Source of the DNA: Kiritimatiellia bacterium
Lineage (GTDB): Bacteria > Verrucomicrobiota > Kiritimatiellia > RFP12 > UBA1067
Length of the DNA stretch: 64,000 bases
Direction of reading: 5' to 3'
Assembly: GCA_017403825.1 (NCBI GenBank)
Contig: JAFRDO010000006.1
Span: forward strand, 1 to 64,000
Below, piece by piece: positions 8,430 to 15,589 of this stretch. Each line of letters begins with the position of its first letter. Positions within the stretch are counted from its first letter, which is position 1. The position numbers and the translations under genes were made by a program. The notes below the pieces were generated by a model. That model searched no databases, had not been told where the DNA came from, and was given only the letters and a program-made list of their open reading frames with translations.

Positions 8430-8690
8430 ACAGAAGGCGCGCCTCTCTGTTTTGGTTAGAGGGGCGCGCCAGGCCGCATGATTCTAAAGGCCTACGACAG
8501 CCCGCGCATACACACAGCAAGGCGACACCCCAAGTTAAAAGGGTATCGTCCTGCAAACCATGCTTTGTATGTTCAGAGTGTAGCAGTTCTGGAAGACCGG
8601 TTTGCAACCGATGGCCGATCCTGCCGGCCGCTTCGCGGCGGTTCTCGTCGCAAAGCTATAAGGTCAGCGCGTTCCCGCGCTGGCAGGGAG
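8430..8690 (-). ncRNA. Candidate structured RNA of about 250 nt
   Basis: An extended -10 (8692-8697) and a strong hairpin with a T-rich tail (8436-8470) delimit this transcript. No reading frame in it has an SD-supported start. Several local hairpins are visible on the minus strand: CAGCGCG/CGCGCTG just after the start, GCCGC-GAA-GCGGC, and GGTTTGCAACC-type pairing further in. I compared it by eye with 6S, tmRNA, SRP and RNase P signatures and found none. It could also be a long leader of the downstream 52-codon frame if the hairpin attenuates. Confidence 0.4.
8436..8470 (-). terminator. Intrinsic terminator hairpin, 13-bp stem
   Basis: Positions 8436-8448 pair with 8458-8470 (GGCGCGCC core, one G-T wobble) around a 9-nt loop. 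On the minus strand the stem is followed by TTCTGTTTGTT, a reasonable U-rich tail. It lies between the extended -10 at 8692 and the small remnant gene at 8405. Confidence 0.6.
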
Positions 8691-8691
8691 T

Positions 8692-8697
8692 ATTATA
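8692..8697 (-). promoter_or_regulatory. Extended -10 promoter of the candidate RNA
   Basis: Minus-strand TTTGGTATAATA gives TGG before TATAAT. The first start codon with any support lies nearly 290 nt downstream, unlike the other promoters of this type here, which sit next to genes. Confidence 0.55.
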
Positions 8698-8867
8698 CCA
8701 AATTTGAGTGGTAACAGGGGTGTGGGGTTCTCGAATTTTCTCCGCCACTATTACAATATATGGCGGGAGGAATGCTAGCCAAGTAGTTGACGATTCTGCA
8801 ACGAATTTGTCTACAGGCGACGGATAGGGGATGAGCCGAAGATTTTTCTCACCGTTGACAGTTCTTA

Positions 8868-10202
8868 TCAGGCAATTGTCGGAATTATCTGAATATATGC
8901 TGCGTTGCATTGTTCCAGGAATGAAGTCCAATTCGCATACGGGCCTTCACCACACCACTGGGTATTGACGACGACCTCTACGCCATCACGCAAGGTAATC
9001 GACTGTGCAGAATACTTGACACTTCCCGCTGGCACCTCGTCTCGGCGCTTTATCGTCATAAGCGCCCCAGAAATGCGAGGGAACATACACTGAAGACCCG
9101 CGAAATCCAATTGATGCCGCACCGCGCATTCGCGCACCGCAACAAAAGCCGCCATGCGCATACTCTGATTCCTCGCAACAATTTCTCCCTCTACAACAAC
9201 GTCCCACCCCCTGCGAGGCTTGGTAGCAACAGACCTTCTTGCGGCTCGTTGAACGTTGCCGCCATTTCCCCCTGAGTGTGCGGGCACGCGGCAAGAAAAG
9301 TCTATTTGCATCGGACCTAATTCCTGACTGTTTTCCCTGACGTCAAATCCAGAGAAGAGAACACGCCTCTCAAAATCATTCCATGCCTCGCCAAACTCCT
9401 TAAGGCGGACCTGGCGTATATACTCGAGCAACCGAACATCTTCGCTTATGTCCTTGTTAAACCCTGAAGCTCCAACCATATGGCAGCGAGGGATGAGGAA
9501 ATAATTCATCGGATTCGCAAAGCGCAAGAAATGCGCAATAAAAAAGTTTCTGTCGTCAGGCTCCTCCATGTCACCACTGTGCCGCACCAGAAAACCATAT
9601 CTATCATCATATGTCCAGTCTGCCAGCACTCCTCGCGTGAAGTTGCGATTCTGGAAAGCGTTGTAGTTCCCGAGATAGAACTGGTTGACCCCTATGATGT
9701 GCGCAACCTTCCACCCACTAAGACCTCTAGGAGATTGGCCATGCCTATAAACGCAGTACCTTCTGCCGGCCTGATCTGTAGCCCGCTCGTCGCCTCTACA
9801 GGTCTTATGTAAACATTTGAGCTTGCACAAATTGACAGCCTCAAGAAAATCCACTCCATTGTGCGGAGCGTAAGGCTCCTTTGTTACTCCATAAATCACC
9901 CGCGCAAAGGAATTATCGCAATAGACATAACTCAATCCGTTATTGAAACACGATACGAACCCGCGTCTGCCATTAGACATTTCAGGATCTGGCCGTTCGA
10001 GTTTCCGGACAAATACACGTAGCGGACCATCTCCATGCGTATAATCAACAAGCGCCCTCCACCAGTTCAAAACCGTATCATGATCAAGTTGATTCACATT
10101 TATGATACTTTCATAGAGCTCATCTATCGTATCTGCATGGGCATCTGTCACCGGGGCAAAGGCAACGCCTAAAAGATGTATTAACGCTTCTATCATACTC
10201 AT
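8868..10202 (-). CDS. Hypothetical protein (444 aa) of the accessory island
   Basis: This is a soluble protein of unknown function. A central segment has WKVAHIIGVNQFYLGNYN, and about 60 residues later HFLRFANPMNYFLIPR, an arrangement I have seen in uncharacterised island proteins and which could hold nuclease-like His/Asn residues. A cysteine-containing stretch (CKLKCLHKTC, near 125-135) might bind metal. The C-terminal 100 residues look like a separate domain. The start at 10202 is supported by AAGGAG 8 nt upstream, and an extended -10 lies near 10231-10236. It is transcribed alone. Confidence 0.55.
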   Translation of the reverse strand: MSMIEALIHLLGVAFAPVTDAHADTIDELYESIINVNQLDHDTVLNWWRALVDYTHGDGPLRVFVRKLERPDPEMSNGRRGFVSCFNNGLSYVYCDNSFARVIYGVTKEPYAPHNGVDFLEAVNLCKLKCLHKTCRGDERATDQAGRRYCVYRHGQSPRGLSGWKVAHIIGVNQFYLGNYNAFQNRNFTRGVLADWTYDDRYGFLVRHSGDMEEPDDRNFFIAHFLRFANPMNYFLIPRCHMVGASGFNKDISEDVRLLEYIRQVRLKEFGEAWNDFERRVLFSGFDVRENSQELGPMQIDFSCRVPAHSGGNGGNVQRAARRSVATKPRRGWDVVVEGEIVARNQSMRMAAFVAVRECAVRHQLDFAGLQCMFPRISGALMTIKRRDEVPAGSVKYSAQSITLRDGVEVVVNTQWCGEGPYANWTSFLEQCNAAYIQIIPTIA

Positions 10203-10230
10203 TTTGATTACTCCTTACATCTGACGGCGG

Positions 10231-10236
10231 GTATTA
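10231..10236 (-). promoter_or_regulatory. -10 promoter element of the 444-aa gene
   Basis: Minus-strand TTCGGTATAATAC matches the local -10 form (CGG before TATAAT, so the extended TG is not perfect). It lies about 28 nt before the start codon, leaving room for the AAGGAG ribosome binding site. Confidence 0.55.
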
Positions 10237-10323
10237 TACCGAATCCAGGGCGGAGTTTGGCGAAAACGATTCACTAAAGAAGTGCTGTGGATCGAAGCGT
10301 TTAATGCCGAAACCGGCGGGGAA

Positions 10324-10342
10324 CAAGGGCGATCAGCCCTTG
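10324..10342 (-). terminator. Hairpin overlapping the rtcB stop codon
   Basis: Minus-strand CAAGGGC and GCCCTTG pair around a 5-nt loop containing the stop codon. A second hairpin follows (GCCGAAACCGGC on the plus strand, 10306-10317). The U-tract is poor, so termination is plausible but unproven. Confidence 0.4.
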
Positions 10343-11574
10343 AGGCTGGCGAGCGGGACGAGGCGGACAAGCGGCTCTACAAGGTCGCGCTCGGACGCGA
10401 TAACGTCCTCGATGTCCTTGTACGCCTGAGGCGCCTCGGAGAGGTCGAGCCGTCCCTTCGCCTTGCCCTTGCCGAAGCCGCGGTACTTGTGCCACCGTTC
10501 GCAGACAATGCCGTCCATCGCCTTGTCGCACTCTTCCACTGTGAGCGTGGTCGAGGCGGCGACGCGGCTCATGCGGCGGCCCGCGCCGTGCGAGCAGCTC
10601 ATGAATGAATCCGGATTGCCGAGTCCGTGCACGATGTAGCTCGCCGTGCCCATCGAACCGGGAATTATCCCGATCTCGTCGAGCTTCGCCGACGTCGCGC
10701 CCTTGCGGTGCACAAACACCTTCTTTCCGAAGTGCTCCTCGCACGCCGCGTAGTTGTGGTGAATGTCGATCGTGCGGACGAAGTTCGCCTCCGGGACGAA
10801 CTCCGCGACGGTCTCCTTCATCGCCTCCATCATGCGACGGCGGTTCTCCTGGGCGTAACGGAGTGCGAAGAGCATGTCCGTGAAGTAGTTGTGTCCGTCC
10901 ATCTCCGCTATCGGCAGGAACGCGAGGTCCAGATCGGCGAGCGGCACGCGGAAGCGCGTGCATAGGCGGTTCGCGATGCGGTGATAGTGCTCCTCGATTC
11001 GCTTGCCGAGGTTACGCGAGCCGGAGTGGATCATGAGCCACACCTTCGCGCCGCCGTCGGGATCACCTGAACCATCGAGCGAAGTTGTCTTCTGCAGCTC
11101 AATAAAGTGGTTGCCTCCGCCGAGCGTTCCGAGGTTCATGCGGTCCAGCTTGGACGGCCAGAGGTCCGAGCGCACGCCGTTGTTCTCGGTGTACTCCTCA
11201 AAACCCTCCCAGTCCTGGGTCTCATTGTGCGATACGCCCTCGCCGACGGGAATGCGCTCTTTGAGTCGCTCCTGGAATGCGCGGCGGAACGACATGTCTG
11301 CGAAGCGCTCCGCCGGGATGTCTGTCTCTGTCGCGATCATGCCGCAGCCGATGTCGACGCCGACGGCAGCCGGGATTACGGCGTCCTCGGCCGCGATGAC
11401 TCCACCGATGGGCATTCCGTAGCCAAGGTGCGCGTCAGGCATGAGCGCGACATGGTGGAAGAGCGCAGGGTGCCGCGCAAGGTTCGCGGCCTGCTTCACA
11501 GCGCCCTCCTCGCAGCTCTCGCACCAGCTCTTAACAGGCATCGTCCACCCGTCCTCAATCTTCTCCCACTTCAT
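10333..11574 (-). CDS. rtcB: RNA-splicing ligase RtcB
   Basis: RtcB joins 2',3'-cyclic phosphate or 3'-phosphate RNA ends to 5'-OH ends using GTP and Mn2+, healing broken tRNA or rRNA. The 413-residue protein shows the family's metal and guanylation signatures: MPDAHLGYG, VGVDIGCGM with the metal-binding Cys, GGGNHFIE, HSGSRNLG and HHNYA. The start MKWEKIEDG was chosen over an upstream in-frame ATG because AAGGGAAAG precedes it and the extension (IIYTFYTAKQNN) is encoded by an intergenic repeat. It is the last gene of the operon driven by the sigma-54 promoter at 12895, downstream of rtcA. Confidence 0.95.
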   Translation of the reverse strand: MKWEKIEDGWTMPVKSWCESCEEGAVKQAANLARHPALFHHVALMPDAHLGYGMPIGGVIAAEDAVIPAAVGVDIGCGMIATETDIPAERFADMSFRRAFQERLKERIPVGEGVSHNETQDWEGFEEYTENNGVRSDLWPSKLDRMNLGTLGGGNHFIELQKTTSLDGSGDPDGGAKVWLMIHSGSRNLGKRIEEHYHRIANRLCTRFRVPLADLDLAFLPIAEMDGHNYFTDMLFALRYAQENRRRMMEAMKETVAEFVPEANFVRTIDIHHNYAACEEHFGKKVFVHRKGATSAKLDEIGIIPGSMGTASYIVHGLGNPDSFMSCSHGAGRRMSRVAASTTLTVEECDKAMDGIVCERWHKYRGFGKGKAKGRLDLSEAPQAYKDIEDVIASERDLVEPLVRLVPLASLKG

Positions 11575-11611
11575 TTTCACTTTCCCTTCTTTTAAATTGT
11601 TTTGTTTGGCC

Positions 11612-11656
11612 GTGTAGAACGTGTAGATGATGTAGAATTTCCACACGTTCTACATG
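11612..11656 (-). repeat. Tandem GTGTAGAAC repeats and stem-loop between rtcA and rtcB
   Basis: Three 9-nt units run in tandem on the plus strand: GTGTAGAAC (11612), GTGTAGATG (11621) and ATGTAGAAT (11630). A fourth, inverted copy lies at about 11642-11656. Because of the inverted copy, TAGAACGTGT (11615-11624) pairs perfectly with ACACGTTCTA (11643-11652), giving a 10-bp stem with an 18-nt loop in the mRNA just upstream of the rtcB ribosome binding site. It may tune rtcB expression or be a processing site. Confidence 0.55.
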
Positions 11657-11657
11657 A

Positions 11658-12689
11658 CTATCCGAACTTTTCGATCACATCACGATTCGTCGTGTAGTGC
11701 TTAGTCTCCTTCTGAACGTCAAGCGTCCAGTTGGGACGCCGCACTTCGGCCTCCCAGAGACCATCGGTTCCCCAGTGGTAATCACCGCCTACGAACATCG
11801 CAAGCGGCACGAGCAGCTGGTCGGCGAGATGCTTCTCGCAGGCCTTGCCCGACTTAACGAACTCGCGAACACCGTGGACGACTTCATGTGCTACCGCCTT
11901 GCGCGACCTGTCGTACGTGCCGACGGACGAGAAGACGACCGTCGCGCGTTCGTAGTTGAGCTTCACGCAACAGTAGTTGCCAGGGCCCATTGCGTCCACT
12001 TCGCAGATCTCATGCTTTAGCGCAAGGTCCCGAAGCTGCACGCCGACGATGCCGACCTCCGCTGCGGCGATTGAGCGCGGCAAATGCGCGACGACTCCCT
12101 TGGCCACTCCGCTCTTGTACTCGCCGAGGTCGACAAGCTCGTACCTGTCAGGCTTCTTTGACTCGTCATACGGCCAAACGCGCAGCTTCACAACGCCGCC
12201 CGCGGCAGGATAGAATCCGCACTGGTCGATCTCCGCCTCGATGCGCGCCCCCATTCGGCGCAGCTCGGGGAGATAGGTTTCGACAAAGAAGTCCCAGACG
12301 GGCGCGAACGGCACATGGGTGCCTCCGGTGATCGTGACTGTCGAGGGCTTGTCGGCCTTCAGCAGAACGGGAATGACCGTCTGCGCGACAAGAGTGACGC
12401 TGCCAGCCGTCCCGACATCTAAGCGGTAGTCGCCGCCCTTGATTGCGCCGGGGACGAACTCCAGTTCGCCCGAGCCAACCTCAACGTCGGACGTCTTCGC
12501 GCCGCAAATCGCCGCAACGGCCTTGATGCACGTCAGATGCTGGCGCTTCAGCCCCGGCTTCTCGCGGCCGGCGCGGATCTTCTCGATCCAAACCGGCTGC
12601 CCGGTGACCGCGCTCAGCGTCAGCGAGGTGCGGAGGACCTGCCCTCCGCCCTCGCCCTGCGCCCCATCTATCTCGATGAAGTCTTTCAT
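11658..12689 (-). CDS. rtcA: RNA 3'-terminal phosphate cyclase RtcA
   Basis: RtcA uses ATP to convert RNA 3'-phosphate ends to 2',3'-cyclic phosphates, feeding RtcB. The 343-residue length is normal for the family. Diagnostic segments are GAQGEGGGQVLRTSLTLS near the N-terminus, RPGLK-like REKPGLKRQH, and HLADQLLVPLAM near the C-terminus with the catalytic-type His. It lies 16 nt after the 48-codon gene and 83 nt before rtcB. The unit is read from the second sigma-54 promoter. Confidence 0.93.
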   Translation of the reverse strand: MKDFIEIDGAQGEGGGQVLRTSLTLSAVTGQPVWIEKIRAGREKPGLKRQHLTCIKAVAAICGAKTSDVEVGSGELEFVPGAIKGGDYRLDVGTAGSVTLVAQTVIPVLLKADKPSTVTITGGTHVPFAPVWDFFVETYLPELRRMGARIEAEIDQCGFYPAAGGVVKLRVWPYDESKKPDRYELVDLGEYKSGVAKGVVAHLPRSIAAAEVGIVGVQLRDLALKHEICEVDAMGPGNYCCVKLNYERATVVFSSVGTYDRSRKAVAHEVVHGVREFVKSGKACEKHLADQLLVPLAMFVGGDYHWGTDGLWEAEVRRPNWTLDVQKETKHYTTNRDVIEKFG

Positions 12690-12705
12690 GCCTTGGCCGC
12701 CGGTG

Positions 12706-12852
12706 TCAGGCGGACTTTCGTTCTCGTTTGCGTTTCCTGCGCTCGATCTCAGCTTTGGCCAGCTTGCCGTATTCGCCGTCGGCGGCGGCCGCCTTCTCGA
12801 GCTCCTTTGAGCTCAGTTTGTGTAGATATCTATTTATGAAACATGCGTCCAT
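12706..12852 (-). CDS. Small conserved-looking protein (48 aa) heading the rtcA-rtcB unit
   Basis: A clear AAAGGAG sits 7 nt before the ATG. The product starts MDACFINRYLHKLSSKELEK and ends in a highly basic run rich in Lys and Arg, so it could bind RNA. It is the first gene after the sigma-54 promoter at 12895-12911 and is followed 16 nt later by rtcA. The position and good ribosome binding site argue for a real gene. Function unknown. Confidence 0.7.
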   Translation of the reverse strand: MDACFINRYLHKLSSKELEKAAAADGEYGKLAKAEIERRKRKRERKSA

Positions 12853-12894
12853 TTGCTTTCTCCTTTCGTTGTTGTTTTCGTTGTTATTATGTTT

Positions 12895-12911
12895 AGCACA
12901 AGCCGTGCCAA
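12895..12911 (-). promoter_or_regulatory. Sigma-54 promoter of orf48-rtcA-rtcB
   Basis: Minus-strand TTGGCACGGCTTGTGCT matches TGGCACG-N4-TTGCW. The GG (-24) and GC (-12) dinucleotides are exactly 10 nt apart. The -12 GC lies 44 nt before the start codon at 12852, nearly the same as in the second sigma-54 promoter at 15441. RtcR, encoded nearby, is the expected activator. Confidence 0.85.
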
Positions 12912-12915
12912 TTGG

Positions 12916-15087
12916 CTAGTGGAAACCGATGCGGGCGGAGTGGTCGCCGTCCTTCTTGAGCGCGCACTCCTCCTTCAGGGCCTCGATGCGGTCCATGTTG
13001 GAGACTGCGTCGCCGAGGTAGAACTGCTCCTGGCGGACGGTACGGAAGTCGCCGGGCGCGAGATTCCTGAGCTCCTTCAATTCGGAGAACTCGGTGTCGT
13101 CGAGCTTCGACTTGAACATCCTCTCGAAGAAGAGGCGCTTGCCCTCGTCGTCAAGGTAGCCGAACTCGAGCTTGAAGGTGAAGCGGCGCATTACGGCCGC
13201 GTCCAGGTTCTTCGAGAAGTTCGTCGCCGCAACCATCACTCCGTCGAAGTTCTCCATCTGCTGGAGAAGCTCGTTCACCTGGGTTATCTCCCAGCTGTGG
13301 CTCGCGCCGGAGCGGTCCTGCAGGAGCCCGTCCACCTCGTCGAAGAAGAGGATGGCGTGTTCCGCCTCCGCCCGGCGGAAGGCCTTTGCGATGTTCTGCT
13401 CGGATTCCCCGACCCACTTGGAGAGCAAGTCGCTGCCCTTCACGACGAGCACCTTGCGGTCGAGCGCCTTGCCGAGGTACTTGACGAACTCGGTCTTGCC
13501 GGTGCCGGGCGGCCCGAAGAGGAGGACGTTCATGCGGGGCTTGTCCTCCGCCGCCGCGCTGAAGCCGGCGTCGAGGTAGTTCCGGACGGCATTGACGATG
13601 CGCTCCGGCGTGACCTTCCCCTTGACGTTGAGCCCGTCGAGCGAATAGTCCTTTGCGGGGAGGAACCCGTTGCCGTCCTTCACGCCCATGAGCTTGCAGT
13701 GCGGTTTCATGAGCGTCGCGACAAGCTCGTCCACCTTCTCCGCCGGGGGCGCCATGCGCTTCACGTTCGCGAGGACGGTCGAGATGCCGCCAGCGCTCGT
13801 CTCGTACTTCGCGGCGTACTCCTCGACCTTCGCTGCGGTGATGAGCGCCTCCAGGCCGTGCTTCGCCACCTGGTTCTTCCAGATCGCGACGCGCTGCGCG
13901 CCGTTCAGGCGCTCGAAGCAGATGGAGTAGTCGAAGCGGCGGCGGACCGACTCGTCCATCGTCCAGGCCGGCGCGTTGGAGATCCAGATCGCCGGGATGC
14001 TTGTCTCGTCGAGAATGGAGTTCATCACGCCCTTCTCGGTCGACTTGCCGCCGCCGAAATCGAACCCGAACAGGCTGAACCCGCACGACGAGCTGCGCAG
14101 CAGCTCGTCGGCCTCGTCAACGACCATCAGGCTTTCCGCCGGATCCTCCTGCATGTTGCACACCTGGATGCCCATCATGCGCGCCTCTGACTTCATGTTC
14201 TTGCCGTCATCGTCGCCCTGCTTGATTTCATAGGCCGTGCGCCCCAGCTCCTTGGCGAGCGAACAGGCGAACGAGGTCTTGCCGGTGCCGGGCGCGCCGT
14301 AGAGGAGAATGTTGCACTTCCCGCCGCTCGCGGCGATCATGCGCTTCAGGACCTCGCCGTCCCTTGACGCAAGGTCGCCGAAGAACTCCCACGGCAGGGC
14401 GTCCCTGGCGTCGCACTTCTTGTAGAAGCGGCGCTCGATGGTCTCGTCCGACGTGCCGTCCATGTAGCCGCCGAGCGTGCGGCGGCTGAAGTCGTAGTCG
14501 CAGTCAAGGAGGTTGAACTTGAGCAGCTTCCCTTTCGCGGACATGACCTTTGCGACCTCCGCGTAAGAGCGGTCCAGCGCCATCGCGTAGTAGAGGGGCT
14601 TCTCGCGGTCCTCCACCCGGACCGGCCAGCTGAAGCACGTCTGGTCGCGTACGTACGCGAACGTCAGGATCTCGGCCTCCAGGTCGTCAAGCTTCAGCAC
14701 ACGCTTGAGCTCCGCGAAACGCGCCTCCGCGACATCCTTGCCGGTTCCAGCGTCCGCCAACATGTATTCGCGTATCGCGTCCAGCACCGCACGGCACTTG
14801 TCACGCATTCCCTCGTGGTTCCAGAGCGCGTTGAACACATCGTCCAGCGGATCCGTGAGGTCGAGACGGTTGCAACGGGACTTGGACGCCTTCATCTCGT
14901 CCAGCTCCTTCGCGGTGTATGCCGCCTCGATGAGTTCGACCGCCTTGTCGTGGTCGAAGCAGTTGCGCACGACGTTGAAGAAGTCGTCGTCGTGGCAGTC
15001 GTCGCGGTAGTTGTGCACCATGTTCCCCCAGTACTTGAGGAGCTTGCGGAACAGGAAGTTCTGCGGTATCTGCTTGAATTTTGCCAT
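12916..15087 (-). CDS. Tandem AAA+ ATPase of the RNA-repair regulon
   Basis: The 723-residue protein has two AAA+ modules: Walker A GAPGTGKTS (264-272) with VVDEAD (about 322-327), and Walker A GPPGTGKTE (525-533) with LFFDEVD (579-585). Both have arginine-rich sensor regions (SVRRRFD; VMRRFTF). The first 230 residues are a helical family-specific domain. The layout recalls Cdc48/SpoVK-like unfoldases or remodelers. The start MAKFKQ is preceded by AGGGGGTG; a longer upstream frame overlaps the preceding gene. It follows the 101-aa gene by 4 nt, under the sigma-54 promoter at 15441. A role in remodelling damaged ribosomes or RNPs is inference. Confidence 0.85.
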   Translation of the reverse strand: MAKFKQIPQNFLFRKLLKYWGNMVHNYRDDCHDDDFFNVVRNCFDHDKAVELIEAAYTAKELDEMKASKSRCNRLDLTDPLDDVFNALWNHEGMRDKCRAVLDAIREYMLADAGTGKDVAEARFAELKRVLKLDDLEAEILTFAYVRDQTCFSWPVRVEDREKPLYYAMALDRSYAEVAKVMSAKGKLLKFNLLDCDYDFSRRTLGGYMDGTSDETIERRFYKKCDARDALPWEFFGDLASRDGEVLKRMIAASGGKCNILLYGAPGTGKTSFACSLAKELGRTAYEIKQGDDDGKNMKSEARMMGIQVCNMQEDPAESLMVVDEADELLRSSSCGFSLFGFDFGGGKSTEKGVMNSILDETSIPAIWISNAPAWTMDESVRRRFDYSICFERLNGAQRVAIWKNQVAKHGLEALITAAKVEEYAAKYETSAGGISTVLANVKRMAPPAEKVDELVATLMKPHCKLMGVKDGNGFLPAKDYSLDGLNVKGKVTPERIVNAVRNYLDAGFSAAAEDKPRMNVLLFGPPGTGKTEFVKYLGKALDRKVLVVKGSDLLSKWVGESEQNIAKAFRRAEAEHAILFFDEVDGLLQDRSGASHSWEITQVNELLQQMENFDGVMVAATNFSKNLDAAVMRRFTFKLEFGYLDDEGKRLFFERMFKSKLDDTEFSELKELRNLAPGDFRTVRQEQFYLGDAVSNMDRIEALKEECALKKDGDHSARIGFH

Positions 15088-15091
15088 CTTG

Positions 15092-15397
15092 TCACCCCCT
15101 GAAGAATTCCTCGGCGCCCATGAGCGTGCCGTCGGCACGGGCCGAACCTCCGCCGCGGGACTTTGCCGCCTCCGCAGCACGCTTTTCCCTTTCGCGACAA
15201 GAAATGATTTCACGCGCCCGCGTGCGCGAAACCCCGTAGATGCGCATGATCATCTTCTCCTTCACTTCACGGAAGAGGTCCTTGCCCGGGCGCTTCCTGC
15301 CGCGGTGAACTGTACGTGGAATGGCCTCCCCGAACAGATCGCATTCGAAATCGTCGAAGAGCTCTTCTTCGCTAATCAAGTCCTCGTCTCTTTTCAT
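15092..15397 (-). CDS. Small acidic/basic protein (101 aa) upstream of the AAA+ ATPase
   Basis: The product begins MKRDEDLISEEELFDDF, a strongly acidic N-terminus. A basic central part follows (HRGRKRPGKDLFREVKEK), then YGVSRTRAREIISCRE, which could be a short helix-turn-helix. AAAGGAA lies 9 nt before the ATG and the sigma-54 -12 element lies 45 nt upstream, so this start is firmer than the longer upstream frame. It may be an adaptor for the downstream ATPase, 4 nt away. No family recognised. Confidence 0.7.
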   Translation of the reverse strand: MKRDEDLISEEELFDDFECDLFGEAIPRTVHRGRKRPGKDLFREVKEKMIMRIYGVSRTRAREIISCREREKRAAEAAKSRGGGSARADGTLMGAEEFFRG

Positions 15398-15440
15398 TTG
15401 GTTGTTCCTTTCTTGCTTCAAAAATCGCACGGCTTCCAAG

Positions 15441-15457
15441 AGCATAAAGCGTGCCAA
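15441..15457 (-). promoter_or_regulatory. Sigma-54 promoter of the 101-aa gene and AAA+ ATPase
   Basis: Minus-strand TTGGCACGCTTTATGCT matches TGGCACG-N4-TTGCW with the required 10 nt between the -24 GG and -12 GC. It is oriented away from rtcR, whose product is a sigma-54 activator. Transcription should start near 15430, giving a leader of about 33 nt. Confidence 0.85.
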
Positions 15458-15522
15458 CCACGTTATCTTACATGGGAAGTGCTTTTTCCGGGGGTTTCGC
15501 GGGACTGACGCGGCGGGTATAC

Positions 15523-15545
15523 GATATAAAATTATAGATTATATC
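15523..15545. promoter_or_regulatory. Inverted repeat GATATAA-N9-TTATATC upstream of rtcR, candidate RtcR enhancer
   Basis: A perfect 7-bp inverted repeat lies in an unusually A+T-rich patch between the sigma-54 promoter (15441) and rtcR (15590). Imperfect outer GTATA arms flank it (about 15517 and 15551). Sigma-54 activators bind such palindromes 80-150 bp upstream of the promoter, which fits the distance of about 70-100 bp here. Confidence 0.55.
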
Positions 15546-15576
15546 CTACGGTATAGACAACGACTGCGCAGTATGA

Positions 15577-15582
15577 TACAAT
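15577..15582 (+). promoter_or_regulatory. Extended -10 of rtcR, placing the start codon at +1
   Basis: TGATACAAT ends 7 nt before the ATG at 15590, so transcription is expected to begin at or within a base or two of the start codon. No Shine-Dalgarno sequence fits in the space, implying a leaderless rtcR mRNA. Confidence 0.55.
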
Positions 15583-15589
15583 TCGCGAC

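Noticed and set aside
8430..8690. Identification of the candidate RNA as 6S, tmRNA, SRP RNA or RNase P RNA
   Set aside because: None of the signature sequences (SRP GGAAG loop context, tmRNA tag frame, RNase P GAGGAAAGTC) was found on reading the minus strand.
8742..8766. CCGCCA/TGGCGG hairpin after the 444-aa gene as a terminator
   Set aside because: The stem is only 6 bp with a 14-nt loop and there is no U-tract on either strand.
12853..14190. Long plus-strand open frame (445 codons) opposite the AAA+ ATPase gene
   Set aside because: It is antisense to clear AAA+ motifs, has no ribosome binding site and its composition (Val, Leu, Arg, Glu, His rich) is that of a G+C-rich shadow frame.
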